A DNA stretch of 64,000 nt, from NCBI GenBank assembly GCA_002221725.1, contig NJFT01000071.1, positions 1-64,000 of the forward strand. The letters are read 5' to 3'. The position numbers were made by a program, and so were the translations under genes. This document shows positions 23,251 through 36,467 of this stretch, piece after piece. Below the pieces are notes generated by a model. It had not been told where the DNA came from and searched no databases. It was given only the letters and a program-made list of their open reading frames with translations. Every line of letters starts with the position of its first letter. Position 1 is the first letter of the stretch. The stretch is from Scedosporium boydii (lineage: Eukaryota; Ascomycota; Sordariomycetes; Microascales; Microascaceae).

Positions 23251-24846
23251 ATGACGGTCGACGCGAAGTCGGTTGATGCTTTGGTTGTCGGTGGTGGTTT
23301 TGGAGGCATACGGATTGTTGACCTATTCAAGAACAAGCTCGGCCTTGAAAACGTCGTTGCCATCGAGAAGGGTAGTGACCTTGGAGGAACATGGTACTGG
23401 AACCAGTACCCCGGCGCCCAGACCGACACGGAGAGCTGGGTTTATCGCTTCTCCGACGATCGCGACCCACCAAAATGGAAGACACGCTACCTCAAGGCGC
23501 CGGAACTCCAGGGGCAGATTGTCGAAACGGCCAAGAAGGCCGGTGTTTATGACAACTTTATCTTCGATAACGAAGTGACCTCTGCACACTACGACGATGC
23601 AACCAAGCGTTGGAATATTACCACCAACAAGGGGCTCCACTTCGCAGCGAAGTATTTCATTACCGCTCTCGGAATCTTGACCAACCCGTATATTCCTGAT
23701 TTCCCCGGTGTCGACTCGTTTCAGGGCACTTCCTTCCACTCTGCAAGGTGGCCCAAGGGGCTCGACGTCAGCGGGAAACGTGTCGCGGTCATAGGAACTG
23801 GTCCCTCCGGTAGCCAGATCGCGGGGACCATCCACCCTCTCGTCAAGCAACTCACTGTCTTCCAGCAGCGCGCCCAATACATCGTGCCGGTCAACAACCG
23901 ACCCGTTGGAGAACTCGAGAAGGAGGAAATCTTGAAAAACTACGACTCCATCTGGGATACGGTATTCAACTCCCTCTTCGCCATGGGGTTCGTCGAGAGC
24001 AAGAAGTCAGCTCTCGAGGTATCGGAAGAAGAACGCCGAGAGGTGTACGAGCGAATCTGGAACAAGGGTGGCGGCTTCCGCTTCTTCTTCGAGACGTTCT
24101 CCGACCTCGCGACTAGCCTGGAGGCAAACGAGACGGCTGCAGCTTTCGTACGAAGCAAGATCGCCGAAATCGTGAAGGACCCGGAGACGGCAAAGCTCCT
24201 GCAGCCCAACGGGCCGTATGGAGGGAGACCCCTCTGCACACATGGCTACTACGAGGCTTTCAATGAGCCCAACGTGTCTCTCGTCGACATTGCTGACAAC
24301 CCGATCGCGAAGATTACGCCGTCCGGCTTGGAGCTCAAGGACGGGCAGTCATTCGAGTTTGACATTATTGTCTACGCGACAGGGTTCGACGGCGTTGACG
24401 GGGCCTACCGCAACATTGACATCAGAGGTAGCGAGGGCGTCCGGCTGGTGGACGCGTGGAAAGATGGATCGAACGCCCTTTATGGGGTCAGCGTGTCGGG
24501 GTTTCCCAATTTCTTCACGGTGACGGGACCAGGTGGCCCCTTCGCCAATATGCTGCCGTCCATTGAGCTGCAGGCTGGATTCATCGGGCGGCTCGTTGAG
24601 GAGGGGCGGACGCGAGGTCAGGAATCGATTGAGGCCGAGGCTGACGCTCAAGCTCGCTGGGCTGAGACGGTCCAGGCCATCTCCAAGCAGACAGTGTTCG
24701 ACAAGGTCAAATCGTGGATTCAGAACGACAATGTTGAGGGCAAGAAGAAGTACAGCGCCTTCTTCCTCGCCGGGCTACACAATTACATTGATAAGCTGAG
24801 AGAGGAGACTGACGCTAAATACCCATCCTTTGTATTTCACACTTGA
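23251..24846 (+). CDS. Type I Baeyer-Villiger (FAD/NADPH) monooxygenase
   Basis: Intronless gene for 531 aa. Two Rossmann motifs are present: GGGFGG (residues 14-19) for FAD and GTGPSG (about 182-187) for NADPH. Between them is the type I BVMO fingerprint F-x-G-x-x-x-H-x-x-x-W-P, seen as FQGTSFHSARWP (about 157-168). A GGTW motif (DLGGTWYWNQYPG) follows the first Rossmann fold, and ATGFD appears in the C-terminal half. Such enzymes insert one oxygen next to a ketone to give esters or lactones (cyclohexanone monooxygenase-like) and act in the cytosol. The length is normal for the family. No biosynthetic backbone gene is nearby, so a catabolic or detoxifying role is more likely than a tailoring role, but the substrate is unknown. 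Confidence 0.92.
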   Translation: MTVDAKSVDALVVGGGFGGIRIVDLFKNKLGLENVVAIEKGSDLGGTWYWNQYPGAQTDTESWVYRFSDDRDPPKWKTRYLKAPELQGQIVETAKKAGVYDNFIFDNEVTSAHYDDATKRWNITTNKGLHFAAKYFITALGILTNPYIPDFPGVDSFQGTSFHSARWPKGLDVSGKRVAVIGTGPSGSQIAGTIHPLVKQLTVFQQRAQYIVPVNNRPVGELEKEEILKNYDSIWDTVFNSLFAMGFVESKKSALEVSEEERREVYERIWNKGGGFRFFFETFSDLATSLEANETAAAFVRSKIAEIVKDPETAKLLQPNGPYGGRPLCTHGYYEAFNEPNVSLVDIADNPIAKITPSGLELKDGQSFEFDIIVYATGFDGVDGAYRNIDIRGSEGVRLVDAWKDGSNALYGVSVSGFPNFFTVTGPGGPFANMLPSIELQAGFIGRLVEEGRTRGQESIEAEADAQARWAETVQAISKQTVFDKVKSWIQNDNVEGKKKYSAFFLAGLHNYIDKLREETDAKYPSFVFHT

Positions 24847-25257
24847 GTCTCGGATGCTCTCGAGATGGCGGCGACAAAAGTCGTAAGAGGCAGTCATTCA
24901 ATATTGTGTGATAATGCAAGTCTAAGATTGTTGTTGGCAAAACACATCAAGCGATCGGAAACGGTGAACAATGGACAGTTTAACATCAAATACAAAGTAA
25001 ACAATGGCTGGTTAGTCAGCAATGTCGCGCTCTCCTTGACCCAACACAACTCGCGACTTGTGCAAGGGAGAAAGAAACCCCACAGCACTTTCCCAACCTC
25101 GTACCATCATCGGGATCTCTCTCGTCGTAGCTCCTCCCCTGAACCGATCCTTTTTTAATTCACGTCTTATTGCCGAATGGTGCTTGAATACTATCCTGAC
25201 CAAATATTCACGCCGACAGACCAAAATCCTTAACCCGTCATTGCACCATTCCCCATC
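24847..25257. other. Intergenic region
   Basis: About 410 bp between two genes on the same strand. It holds the 3' end of the monooxygenase and the promoter of the next gene. No gene or repeat was seen. Confidence 0.5.
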
Positions 25258-27198
25258 ATGGATATGTTGCAGCTTGATATGCTGCTCAGCGCAAATGGCA
25301 CCCCTTTAACGGCCCCTCTACAGGACGCTGCCAAACGACGCGGGAATATCCCGGGCGATATCGGGAACCTGTTTCACTTTCCGGGCCATCCTGACGGGAA
25401 GGTCCGTCTGTGGGTCGTCGATCGCATCTTGGAACCCCAAACCATTGCGCATTTCATGGAGTTTCTCGGGGTCGGGCTCATGCCAGTGAACCGTGCACGG
25501 CCTACTGGAGACGAAGTTAGGAATCTGACGAAGCCATACTCTGCCTGGGCCCCAGCTCCATTCAATCAAATTACACAACCTGCAGTCGAGTCGATCATGA
25601 TTCGGATTGGCTCTTTCGAAGATTCAGCCCGGTTAGTATGTATTGCCAAAGAACTTCATGCGATGAAATCTCGGATATGGGAAGGGATCTTGCCGTTGTC
25701 TGAGAGACGCTGGAAAGACTTGAACCTGGATGATCCGGAAAACTTCCACATTGCTTGCCGCTATATTGCCTCGGTCATCAACGTGTTCCATTACCTCAAT
25801 CATAGTGGAGTGAGCCGCGCCTTACGAGAGACCTTTAATCTGATATCGGACCACCTGAGAGAGGCTGAGCAAGCATTGAACGCGGCACGGAGACTAGCTT
25901 CCGCGGACGGTACTTACCAGCGCGTGTCCTTGACAGATCTATGGTACGAATTCATGAGAGCCCACTACGACGATATCTGCTCGAGGGCTCACCATTGGGT
26001 CATCGAACACATTGAACGTCTTCGTGCCCCGATTCTGGAACAGCTCGCCAATCGTCAATCCGAATACGACGACGACCTGACACAATGGGCTCTGGCTGAC
26101 GCTCTTCACGATCTGTCCGAAAATGCCTCCCAAGCTGATTCTACAATATTCATACCCACAAACGGGTACAAGGGAGATCCACAGCCTGCCTCCGCGTCCG
26201 AGAACCACCCAGGCGACCCTATTCCTGGGTTTCTCGTCGAGCCCGTTGTCTGGTCTCCGAGTCTTTACCGACGGAGGAGTACTTACAACGCACGTGTCAG
26301 ATTTCTTTCCCGCCTAGAGATGTATTCAGATCCTCATTATTCAGCACCTCACCTGAGGGACCCAGACGATGCTTCATCTGGTCTCATAGTTACGGCGCGC
26401 AGCCAAATCACGGCCCAGGCCAGGGCACGACAAGAACTCCGTGGTGACGAGCCGCCTCCGGGCCTTAACCCTTGGGTTACTCTAGTTCGACGACGCATCC
26501 GTAATCGCCCAAGCTGTGGCTACGTCGTCTATCGACTCAGTCATAGTAACCCTGAAAAATGGGACGACTTCAAAGCAAAGTTCGAAACAGATATCTCGAA
26601 TTGGGGCCGCGAAATCTCGGACATCGACGACATTCGCGCGGTTTTCAAGCTTTATTGGCTGGATGGAAAGGATTTGGAGATCAAGGATGGTGACATCGAA
26701 GCGGCAAGGAAGTAAGTTTAATTCGAAGCCTGTTCTTTCTTACTCCGCATGCTGATCGTTGCCTCTAGACACTTCAACACATATGTCAAGTCTGAGGATG
26801 TCTCCAACAAAGTTCACAGCGACGTCTTGCTTGTGATCGACGACGATGTTGTGAAATCGTACCTTGATCAAGCCGAGGTCAACCTCGGCTTTGTTCTCGC
26901 GGTAGAGGCGGAATATGAACCGTCGGAGGACGACGAAGAGTCACCCGGGTATTCGGGAACATTGCGTGTTCTCGGTAGTCTTTTGTGGGATGATCTTGGA
27001 GCTATGCTGGTCACTCAGGGTCCGCATCTTGTTGACCTTTGGCCGCTTGCAATGGCCCATCCTAACTCCATTTACATGGGCCCTAGGCTCACCCAGGTCC
27101 TTCGGTTCACATCTTTGGCAGAAACGACGCGGTGGGAACTGGCAAACGCGCTATTCCCCTCTCTAGTGCGGTTTAGGATGTCCACGAATCAGCGATGA
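25258..27198 (+). CDS. Uncharacterised fungal protein, 627 aa
   Basis: Two exons joined across a 57-nt intron (26712-26768, GTAAGT...CTCTAG) give 627 aa with coherent codon use. I do not recognise a named domain. The N-terminal block (GNLFHFPGHPDGKVRLWVVD then MEFLGVGLMP) looks conserved and Trp/Phe-rich. The centre is helical with many charged residues, and the C-terminal part is acidic (EPSEDDEESPGYSG). No signal peptide, membrane helix, zinc site or catalytic motif is obvious. A cytosolic or nuclear protein is likely. The start is the first ATG; a second Met three codons later is possible. Confidence 0.75.
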
Positions 27199-27585
27199 TG
27201 GCTTCTATGTAGGAAACAGTCGAGGGCCAAGGGAAAAATGAAATGGAACGGAGAACTGCTTGTTATGATATCCAATACGGGAAGGCTCTTCAATAGGACA
27301 TTATCAATAAAAGCGGTGGTGAATCGATGTCTCCTACCAGTACAAGGGACGTTGCATTTCAATATTCGATAGCAAGCTCGCATCACACTCAATACCTAAG
27401 GAAGGACAGGCTAGTAAGATACAAAACCAGTGACACTTCTGACCCGAAAGCTTCTGGTTCTCTTGAAGCGTCGACCAGCCTTCAAACTAGTATTACTGCG
27501 GGTACCTCATGGATTAAACCTCAGTCATAAGGGATCTGACTGGACGCGCCTCTTTCTTGATGATGCATACTGCGGTAAGATAGTC
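27199..27585. other. Convergent intergenic region
   Basis: About 390 bp between convergent stop codons. Short frames here have no domain content. Presumably both 3' UTRs. Confidence 0.5.
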
Positions 27586-30516
<2,931 letters not shown>

Positions 30517-31503
30517 CTACAGTCTCCTCCAAAGCCAGTTCTCCAAATCTTCCGGGCTTAGCCCGCGAGGCACAGCGTCTACTGCAGTTCTCCAACGCAT
30601 CGAGGTGCCGTACAACTCATGCTCTGAGGGGTCCTGGATCAATTCCTTAACCCAGCGTACCTTTGACGTGTCATCACCGTCACCTATAGTCCATCCGATG
30701 GCTGCTCGCAAGAAAAATATTCTTGCCCTGGCTAGGTCCCCGTGAGCTACGACAACCTGCGCCGCATCATGGAACGCCCTTGGCAATCCGACGTCACCCG
30801 GGCCATGCTCATTGTAAAGAGAGACTTGGGCGTCAATATATCTCAGGATTCGTAGAGGGTCCATGAGGATACCCATCGCGGCACCGCGGCCGATGAGACC
30901 GTCGAGCTTGAGAATTTCTTCTAGCCTCTGGTCGACTTCCCGACTTTCCTCAGGCGGCAGGGAGCAGAGGCGGCATGAGCAAGTGAATTTGAATTTTTGC
31001 CTCAGTTTTTCTTGTCGGCTCTTGCGGCTATTGAGGACGCCGAGATAGGTGATGGTGATCTCCTCACCCTTTTCGATTTGTCGCAAAGCGTGAACGGTGT
31101 GCCGTTTGATGTCATCGTTCCAAGCTTTCTGGGCATTGTTGTCGCAGGAGTGGTTGATTCGGCAGGCATATCGAAAAATTCCCCCGCAGCTCTCACCATC
31201 ATCGACGGGGAGGCCGTTGGTTCGAAAAACACCGCAGAATCGCGAGACGTCGTCATCGCCGTCATCCGGATAAATGTTGTGCATGGAGAGAACAGCTTGT
31301 CTGTCATCCTCAGTAAGCTTCTCGATTTGTTTGCCGATGATCTCTTTGAGTCCTGGGAGAGCAAGAGATTCTGATGCTGTGATGATTGGCTTTTCGGAGA
31401 GGATTCGAGTCCCTCTAGGGATGACTCGCGTGGCCACGAGCCCCTTGCCTTTTCCAGGAATATCCTCGAGCACGTACATAGCATCATCAGTTGAGCTAGC
31501 CAT
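30517..31503 (-). CDS. SET-domain protein (SMYD-like lysine methyltransferase family)
   Basis: Single exon; the ATG at 31501-31503 gives 328 aa starting MASSTDDAMYVLEDIPGKGK, the usual opening of this fungal group. An extended in-frame reading to 31686 has no family support. The SET core is visible: GKGKGLVAT (SAM-binding edge), RINHSCDNN (catalytic NHSC motif), GEEITITYLG (post-motif Tyr), and a post-SET cysteine cluster FTCSCRLC. The C-terminal third is helical. Such proteins transfer methyl groups from SAM to lysines of histones or other proteins. Many fungal short members are of unknown target. No MYND zinc finger is present. Confidence 0.88.
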   Translation of the reverse strand: MASSTDDAMYVLEDIPGKGKGLVATRVIPRGTRILSEKPIITASESLALPGLKEIIGKQIEKLTEDDRQAVLSMHNIYPDDGDDDVSRFCGVFRTNGLPVDDGESCGGIFRYACRINHSCDNNAQKAWNDDIKRHTVHALRQIEKGEEITITYLGVLNSRKSRQEKLRQKFKFTCSCRLCSLPPEESREVDQRLEEILKLDGLIGRGAAMGILMDPLRILRYIDAQVSLYNEHGPGDVGLPRAFHDAAQVVVAHGDLARARIFFLRAAIGWTIGDGDDTSKVRWVKELIQDPSEHELYGTSMRWRTAVDAVPRGLSPEDLENWLWRRL

Positions 31504-32190
31504 TTTCACGAATTGCTCGATTAATTTTGAACTGGGGGGAAGGTGACGAGCCCCGCACTCCCAGATGGAAGGCAGCAAGTGATAGTAAAAGCGGCAAACG
31601 CCCTGGAAACCGTTGCAGGCAGCACGATGCGGGGAGCCGAGAGGAGGTTGGACTGTGGCGTCGAATAGGTGTGCTGCCTGCAACACCCTCGCAACAGGAT
31701 TGGCCGTCGAAGTTGCGTCGATGCCTAACAGCGTTGGAGAGCGTTGACCGATGACTCGTGTCTGGAATGTGATGGGATGTGCATTTCCTTTCCCCGAATA
31801 CGCTTCTCCACTCGAGCCCGCCGGCCAGGATCATTCAATCTTGACAAGCAACCGCAAGATTTCCCCAAGATTTCAGTTTGATCAACACTCGAAACGCCTG
31901 ATTTCAATGTTGATATCGTTGGTCGCATTTGCGTTTCTCCTTTCACAAGGAATCCCACCGTGATATTCTCGGATCTTTTGGGGCACTCTGGAGTTCATAT
32001 TTCCTCAAGTCGATGACTCCGTGATAGCCATACGCTTTAAATTCCAAGCTGATCTCCTTATCGAATTGCTTATACTTGTGGCACCCTTTCAGTGAAGCCG
32101 GTTGGTTGCATTCCGTTGCGTATTATCCACGTTAAATTCACGGCCAAAGCAACGTTTATTTTCCACCAGCATGCATTTTGATGCAGTAGC
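31504..32190. other. Intergenic region, no gene supported
   Basis: About 690 bp covering the promoter side of the SET gene and the 3' side of the next minus-strand gene. Short overlapping ORFs have no domain content. Confidence 0.5.
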
Positions 32191-33181
32191 TCACATAGAA
32201 CCGATAAGCTGTAGTACACACGCAACGACTAGAGCGATGATGTGCAGCGGCGGCCTCATATGTACGACTGCAGCCGAGGGTGGGGTGCCTTCCCCAGCGC
32301 GAAGGCAGACGAGTGAATTCCGTGCTCCTGTCCAACTGTGTATCATATTGCCGTCGTTACTGTGATTTAAGAACGTTGGGTTCAGATCTTTATTCCAACC
32401 CCAGATAACCAGCATCCCCCAGACCTGAGTACTGATTGTATTGAAAGTCGTCCTATCCAGGCCATTTTGAGGGTGGGACTCGGAAGAGTACCGTAAGACG
32501 TTGGAGTACCATGGCGTGAGATTACCGCCTATGAGCCCAATACACTCGCGTCAGCTCGCTTCCTCTTCAGGGGACTCGCGAACGGAGGAACATCATCTCA
32601 CCTGTGACATAATACTCGGACTCGATTTGGCTGTCGCAGGTCTCTGGTAATTTGAAATTGTGGCATGGGGAACTTGCCGTGCCGTTTTCCCAGTCGAAAG
32701 ATGATATGGCCGCATCTGTGAGGTTTGCCAGGCACTCGAATGACAATTGAGAGAAGCACGTCTCATCGTTTCGTTGATCCTGACTGCCTTTCTTAACGCG
32801 GAGGAGGTTCAAGCATAGGTACCATTGGTCTGAATGATCCTCGGTACCCGGAGACACGTATCCAACCGGTTTGAGGTAGAGAGCCGTACCCGCCTGGAAC
32901 AGCGCCGAATCTTTGGTCGGCACATCCGAGGCGACGCGTATTTCGGCCGACCACTTATTTTCGGCGCCCTTCCATGATAACCATGGAAACGTTTGCCTAG
33001 TGTCGTAGCCAATTCGTAATTCGTAGCTGGCTGCTGCGTCTGGGTACTCCATTGCTTTATCCCATGTTGGCTGGTCGATCTCGTAGATATCGCCCGGAGA
33101 GACCACCCTCGCTGCGAGACTGCGGACGACGAGCGCTAGGATGGTGACGAGAACGAATCCGAATGTCGTTGTAGGAAGCAT
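32191..33181 (-). CDS. Secreted, probably GPI-anchored protein of unknown function
   Basis: Two exons joined across a 73-nt intron (32529-32601, GTGAGA...CATAG) give about 305 aa from the ATG at 33179-33181 (MLPTTTFGFVLVTILALVV, a signal peptide). An ATG at 33235 would add 18 residues. The mature part has N-glycosylation sequons (NLT twice, NGT) and about six cysteines, consistent with secretion. The C-terminus ends with a hydrophobic stretch (HIIALVVACVLQLIGSM) after a small-residue region, as expected for a GPI-attachment signal. I recognise no enzymatic domain. A cell-wall or membrane-anchored surface role is inferred. Confidence 0.7.
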
Positions 33182-35056
33182 AGTCAAGACTTTGACAGTT
33201 AGGTCAGAGAGACTACGATGTAGGCTCAGAGTCATATTGCCCACGGCCAGAGATTGATAACTTGTTTTCGCTCGGCACTGCCTCGTCGATCCTGTGCGGG
33301 GTGTAGAGCAGCCACATGCGGCGCCATGATCGTGGCTCGGACGAAAATGTCGACTCTATGACCAGGGGTCCGAAATGAATTTACGAGAGGGTGAAAGGGC
33401 CTCAGACATCTTTGGTCTTTGGATAAGGCGGAGGGAGTGACGGTGGGTAAGCAGCTGCCTTGATTAATCCGTCGATATTGCATCCAATACCGGGATTCGG
33501 GCTAACCCACATTCCGTGCTGGCCGTCTTTGACAGCATTCCGGCGATGTCGACCTCATAATAATACAAGGTCTCCAGGATTTACAAAGTCCGAGGAATCT
33601 CATGAGCCATCGGTAGTGAATATCAGTCTGCGTGTCTTCAGCATTATTTGACAAAATGATTCCTCTTGTTGGCGTACAGAAGAGAACTGAGAGCATTAGT
33701 TATGGTTGGGATGGAACTAGTCTACTTAAAGGGATATACACTACTCCGTATATGGCGTCATGCAATCTCTAAGTGAGAAGTATCCTATTTGGAGATAGTT
33801 TCATGAGTGAGCTCCCTAATCAAGACAAACGTTCGCGGCGTAACCTTGCCAAGCCAAGCCGTTTATGATCTAGTGCGGCTAATACTGAACCAGTCGTCGT
33901 GGCATCGCGTCTCATGCCTCCTGAATCGGGTCCAATAGTTCCTCCACATCACCTTCGCTGTTATGCAATAAAACCCCATGTCCAGATAGAGCTCATCTAT
34001 GGAGTAGGTTATTCTTTAAAGTTCAGGTCAGGGCTCTACCCTAACGCCGGTCAGTTGCGAAAATCCTGGATCTTTCAGGCCAAGCCTCGGCGATTCTAAG
34101 ATGTGTATCCGACCGTCTTCTTGCTTGAAAGGTTAGCCAGGTGCATGTCGGTATTAAAGAGGCCCCTCTTCCACGGATTGGATCTATGGCTTAGCAGTAC
34201 AGCCATTTCTTTTGGCGGTCCCATCGCATTCTTCCAAGACAACAGGTCATTAGTTACTGTTTGTTTTTCTTGCCCGTACCGTAAGCTTAATTCCACCTCG
34301 GTGAACCTTTAAATCGACAAGATTGAAACGGCGTTTCTCCTGGCCATATGCACATTGCTGCACATTTTGGATAGATGGTTGCCATGTCGGGGCATTCATC
34401 AAAACAGTCGCCTGAAGGTGTGGGAGAGGACGGGTAAGCTGAACAGGGGTGCACTCGTGGCAACCGCACTAATTCACTCTCACGATGGCGTCAGTGCCAC
34501 CCAAATTCGCGTTGAGATTCGGATCACGTGGCAGCGTAGGCACTCGGACTAGTCTGGACTCGTTACCGACGCTTTGGGCCGTCCGCGACCAAATCCTCCC
34601 CCTTAATTTTACACATGTGCAAATGAAGCTATCGTCACATTGCGCGAATTTGTGTTTGTCCTGGTTGGGATTTATAGGATTTTAGCGTTATTCTTCCTGC
34701 CGCGACGCCGACTGATTTCATGCAGTCTTGAGGGTCTCTAGTGTACCTTCGTCGGCGAGTAGGTGTGCTGCCTTGTGCGTAGAGTGCGTGGAATCTACCG
34801 AGGTGGGCTTCATTATCCTTCTCTCCGGCAATAGTGCGGGTTCTGGACATTCCTCTAGACATATGTCGCGTCCCGCACCAGGTAGATTCTTCGCTCCTTT
34901 GCTTCTTACTCGAAGTCGACCCACGTCCTCCGCTCGCCCCTATCAAGGGCAACATTATTGGGCGTCCAGGAAACTCTTTCGCGATCTTAATTTTCCCAGA
35001 GACTTGCCTTCACAGTCTCACTGCAGCACCGCTACATTTCCCTTTCCTTATAGGCA
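33182..35056. other. Long intergenic region, no gene supported
   Basis: About 1.9 kb between two divergently transcribed secreted-protein genes. I find no convincing coding frame, repeat or RNA gene. Short frames around 34485-34950 lack domains. The right end is pyrimidine-rich just before the esterase start codon. Confidence 0.45.
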
Positions 35057-36198
35057 ATGCGCTTGCCCCTTCTTCTGGCGTATTGTGTCGCTCTCCTCCC
35101 CGCGGGCACTTCGGTCACGGCTGCCAAGCCGGCGGGTAGTTGCAACGGCCCGAGGGCTGCCACGGCGCAGCCCGACGAGTGGAATCTTGGCAACGGCACG
35201 TGTGGGACCTCTCCCCTTCGGAAACGCGAAGATGACTTCTTCCTCCGCATCATGCCCCTCGGCGCCTCCATCACCCAAGGCGTGTTCTCGTCGGATCAGA
35301 CCGGGTACCGTAAGAGTCTTCGCCAACAATTACGTTTTGATGGCTGGCAGGTGAATATGGCTGGCAGCCGTCATAACGGCTCTATGACCGACAACGTATG
35401 TGCTCCAATAACCCGGTCTCCGGTCCCGGCGCCAGGGCACTCCCATTTGCCCTCCTTTCCGCTCACGTTCCTTCCTACTTACTCTCGCAGTGCCGCCTGC
35501 CTAAGGATACACTGGGGCCTTTTCCCTCTGTTATCTGGTTTGTTGCCACATGCTGACCTGAGCCGTTTAAACCAAGATAGGATCATGAGGGCTGGCCCGG
35601 CTACAGAATCGACCAGGTTCACGACAGAGCCATGGCATCTGTTCCCACTTTCCTCCCCAATCTCTTTACCATTAACGTCGGGACAAACGATGCTATTAAA
35701 AACTACGACGTCGGCTCTGCTGGTGAGCGTATGTTGGTACTACTCAAGTACTTGCGGTCCCAAGTACCAGATGCCACATTCATCCTCTCAACACTCCTAC
35801 CCCTCAAATCCCAGCCGGACAACGCACGCTATATCAATACGCAATACCGCTCTCTAGTCACCCGCCTTCAGGGTGAGGGTTGGAAAATTGTGCTTGCCGA
35901 GATGGATGATGGCTTTATTACACTCAATGAGCTGCCAGATGGAACCCACCCGAATGATGGCGGATACAGGAAAATGGCCCATCGGTTTTACTTTGCCATC
36001 AGTGACGCCATCGAACTCGGTTACCTTACCGCTCCGCATTACGCTGGCTTCGATGATTCGGCCTCCGTCGCTAACCCAGCGCGTCACAGGACGCTAGGAG
36101 GGGTTTGGGGTTCCGCGATCTTGGTCTTCGCCATGTTGTCCTCGAGTAAGTTGTATTTCTACCAAAGTCCCCCACACCGACTCTTAAGTCTAACTTAG
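35057..36198 (+). CDS. Secreted SGNH/GDSL-type esterase
   Basis: Predicted 318-aa secreted hydrolase in two exons (intron 35396-35580, GTATGT...GATAG). The signal peptide is MRLPLLLAYCVALLPAGTSVTA. SGNH blocks are present: block I IMPLGASITQG (Gly-Ala-Ser replaces GDS, common in fungi), block III INVGTNDA, and block V DGTHPNDGGY with the catalytic Asp and His. The frame spans the intron as MTDN then DHEGWPGYRIDQVHD, which matches the family. Such enzymes remove acetyl or other ester groups from plant polysaccharides or lipids. The C-terminus is hydrophobic (GVWGSAILVFAMLSSS) and may be a membrane or GPI signal. A late donor-like GTAAGT at about 36145 leaves the exact C-terminus uncertain. Confidence 0.85.
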
Positions 36199-36352
36199 TT
36201 AAAAGATATAGAAAATTCAATATTTAGTTAAAAAAAGATTATACGAAAAATATGGAAAATTATAGAAGTATATGTATATTATAATTGACAACCTCGGTAG
36301 ACGCTGTATTTGAGGGCATTGTTCCCGGGGCAACCATGTAAAAAAATAAAGC

Positions 36353-36434
36353 TGCTTCCACACGGATTCGAACCATGGATCTTCGCATACCTATATGCTA
36401 CAAGTGCGACGCCTTACCGCTTGGCCATAGAAGC
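36353..36434 (-). tRNA. tRNA-Thr (anticodon UGU) with a 10-nt intron
   Basis: On the minus strand the acceptor arms GCTTCTA and TGGAAGC pair (one G-T) with a discriminator A. The D arm is GCC-loop-GGC and the anticodon stem TCGCA/TGCGA. The T arm CATGG-TTCGAAT-CCGTG contains a perfect B box. The anticodon loop is interrupted after position 37 by GCATATAGGT (36389-36398), leaving CTTGTAA with anticodon TGT. A run of seven Ts on the transcribed strand (A-run at about 36339-36346 on the + strand) gives a Pol III terminator. Confidence 0.93.
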
Positions 36435-36467
36435 CGATTGAGTCCGGAATACTGAATTGCTTCAGTC

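Noticed and set aside
23323..24651. Minus-strand ORFs of 184 and ~100 codons within the monooxygenase
   Set aside because: Shadows of the BVMO reading frame; no recognisable motif.
34728..35354. A 208-codon + strand frame overlapping the esterase start
   Set aside because: It runs in another frame through the esterase signal peptide and has no domain; the SGNH frame explains the region.
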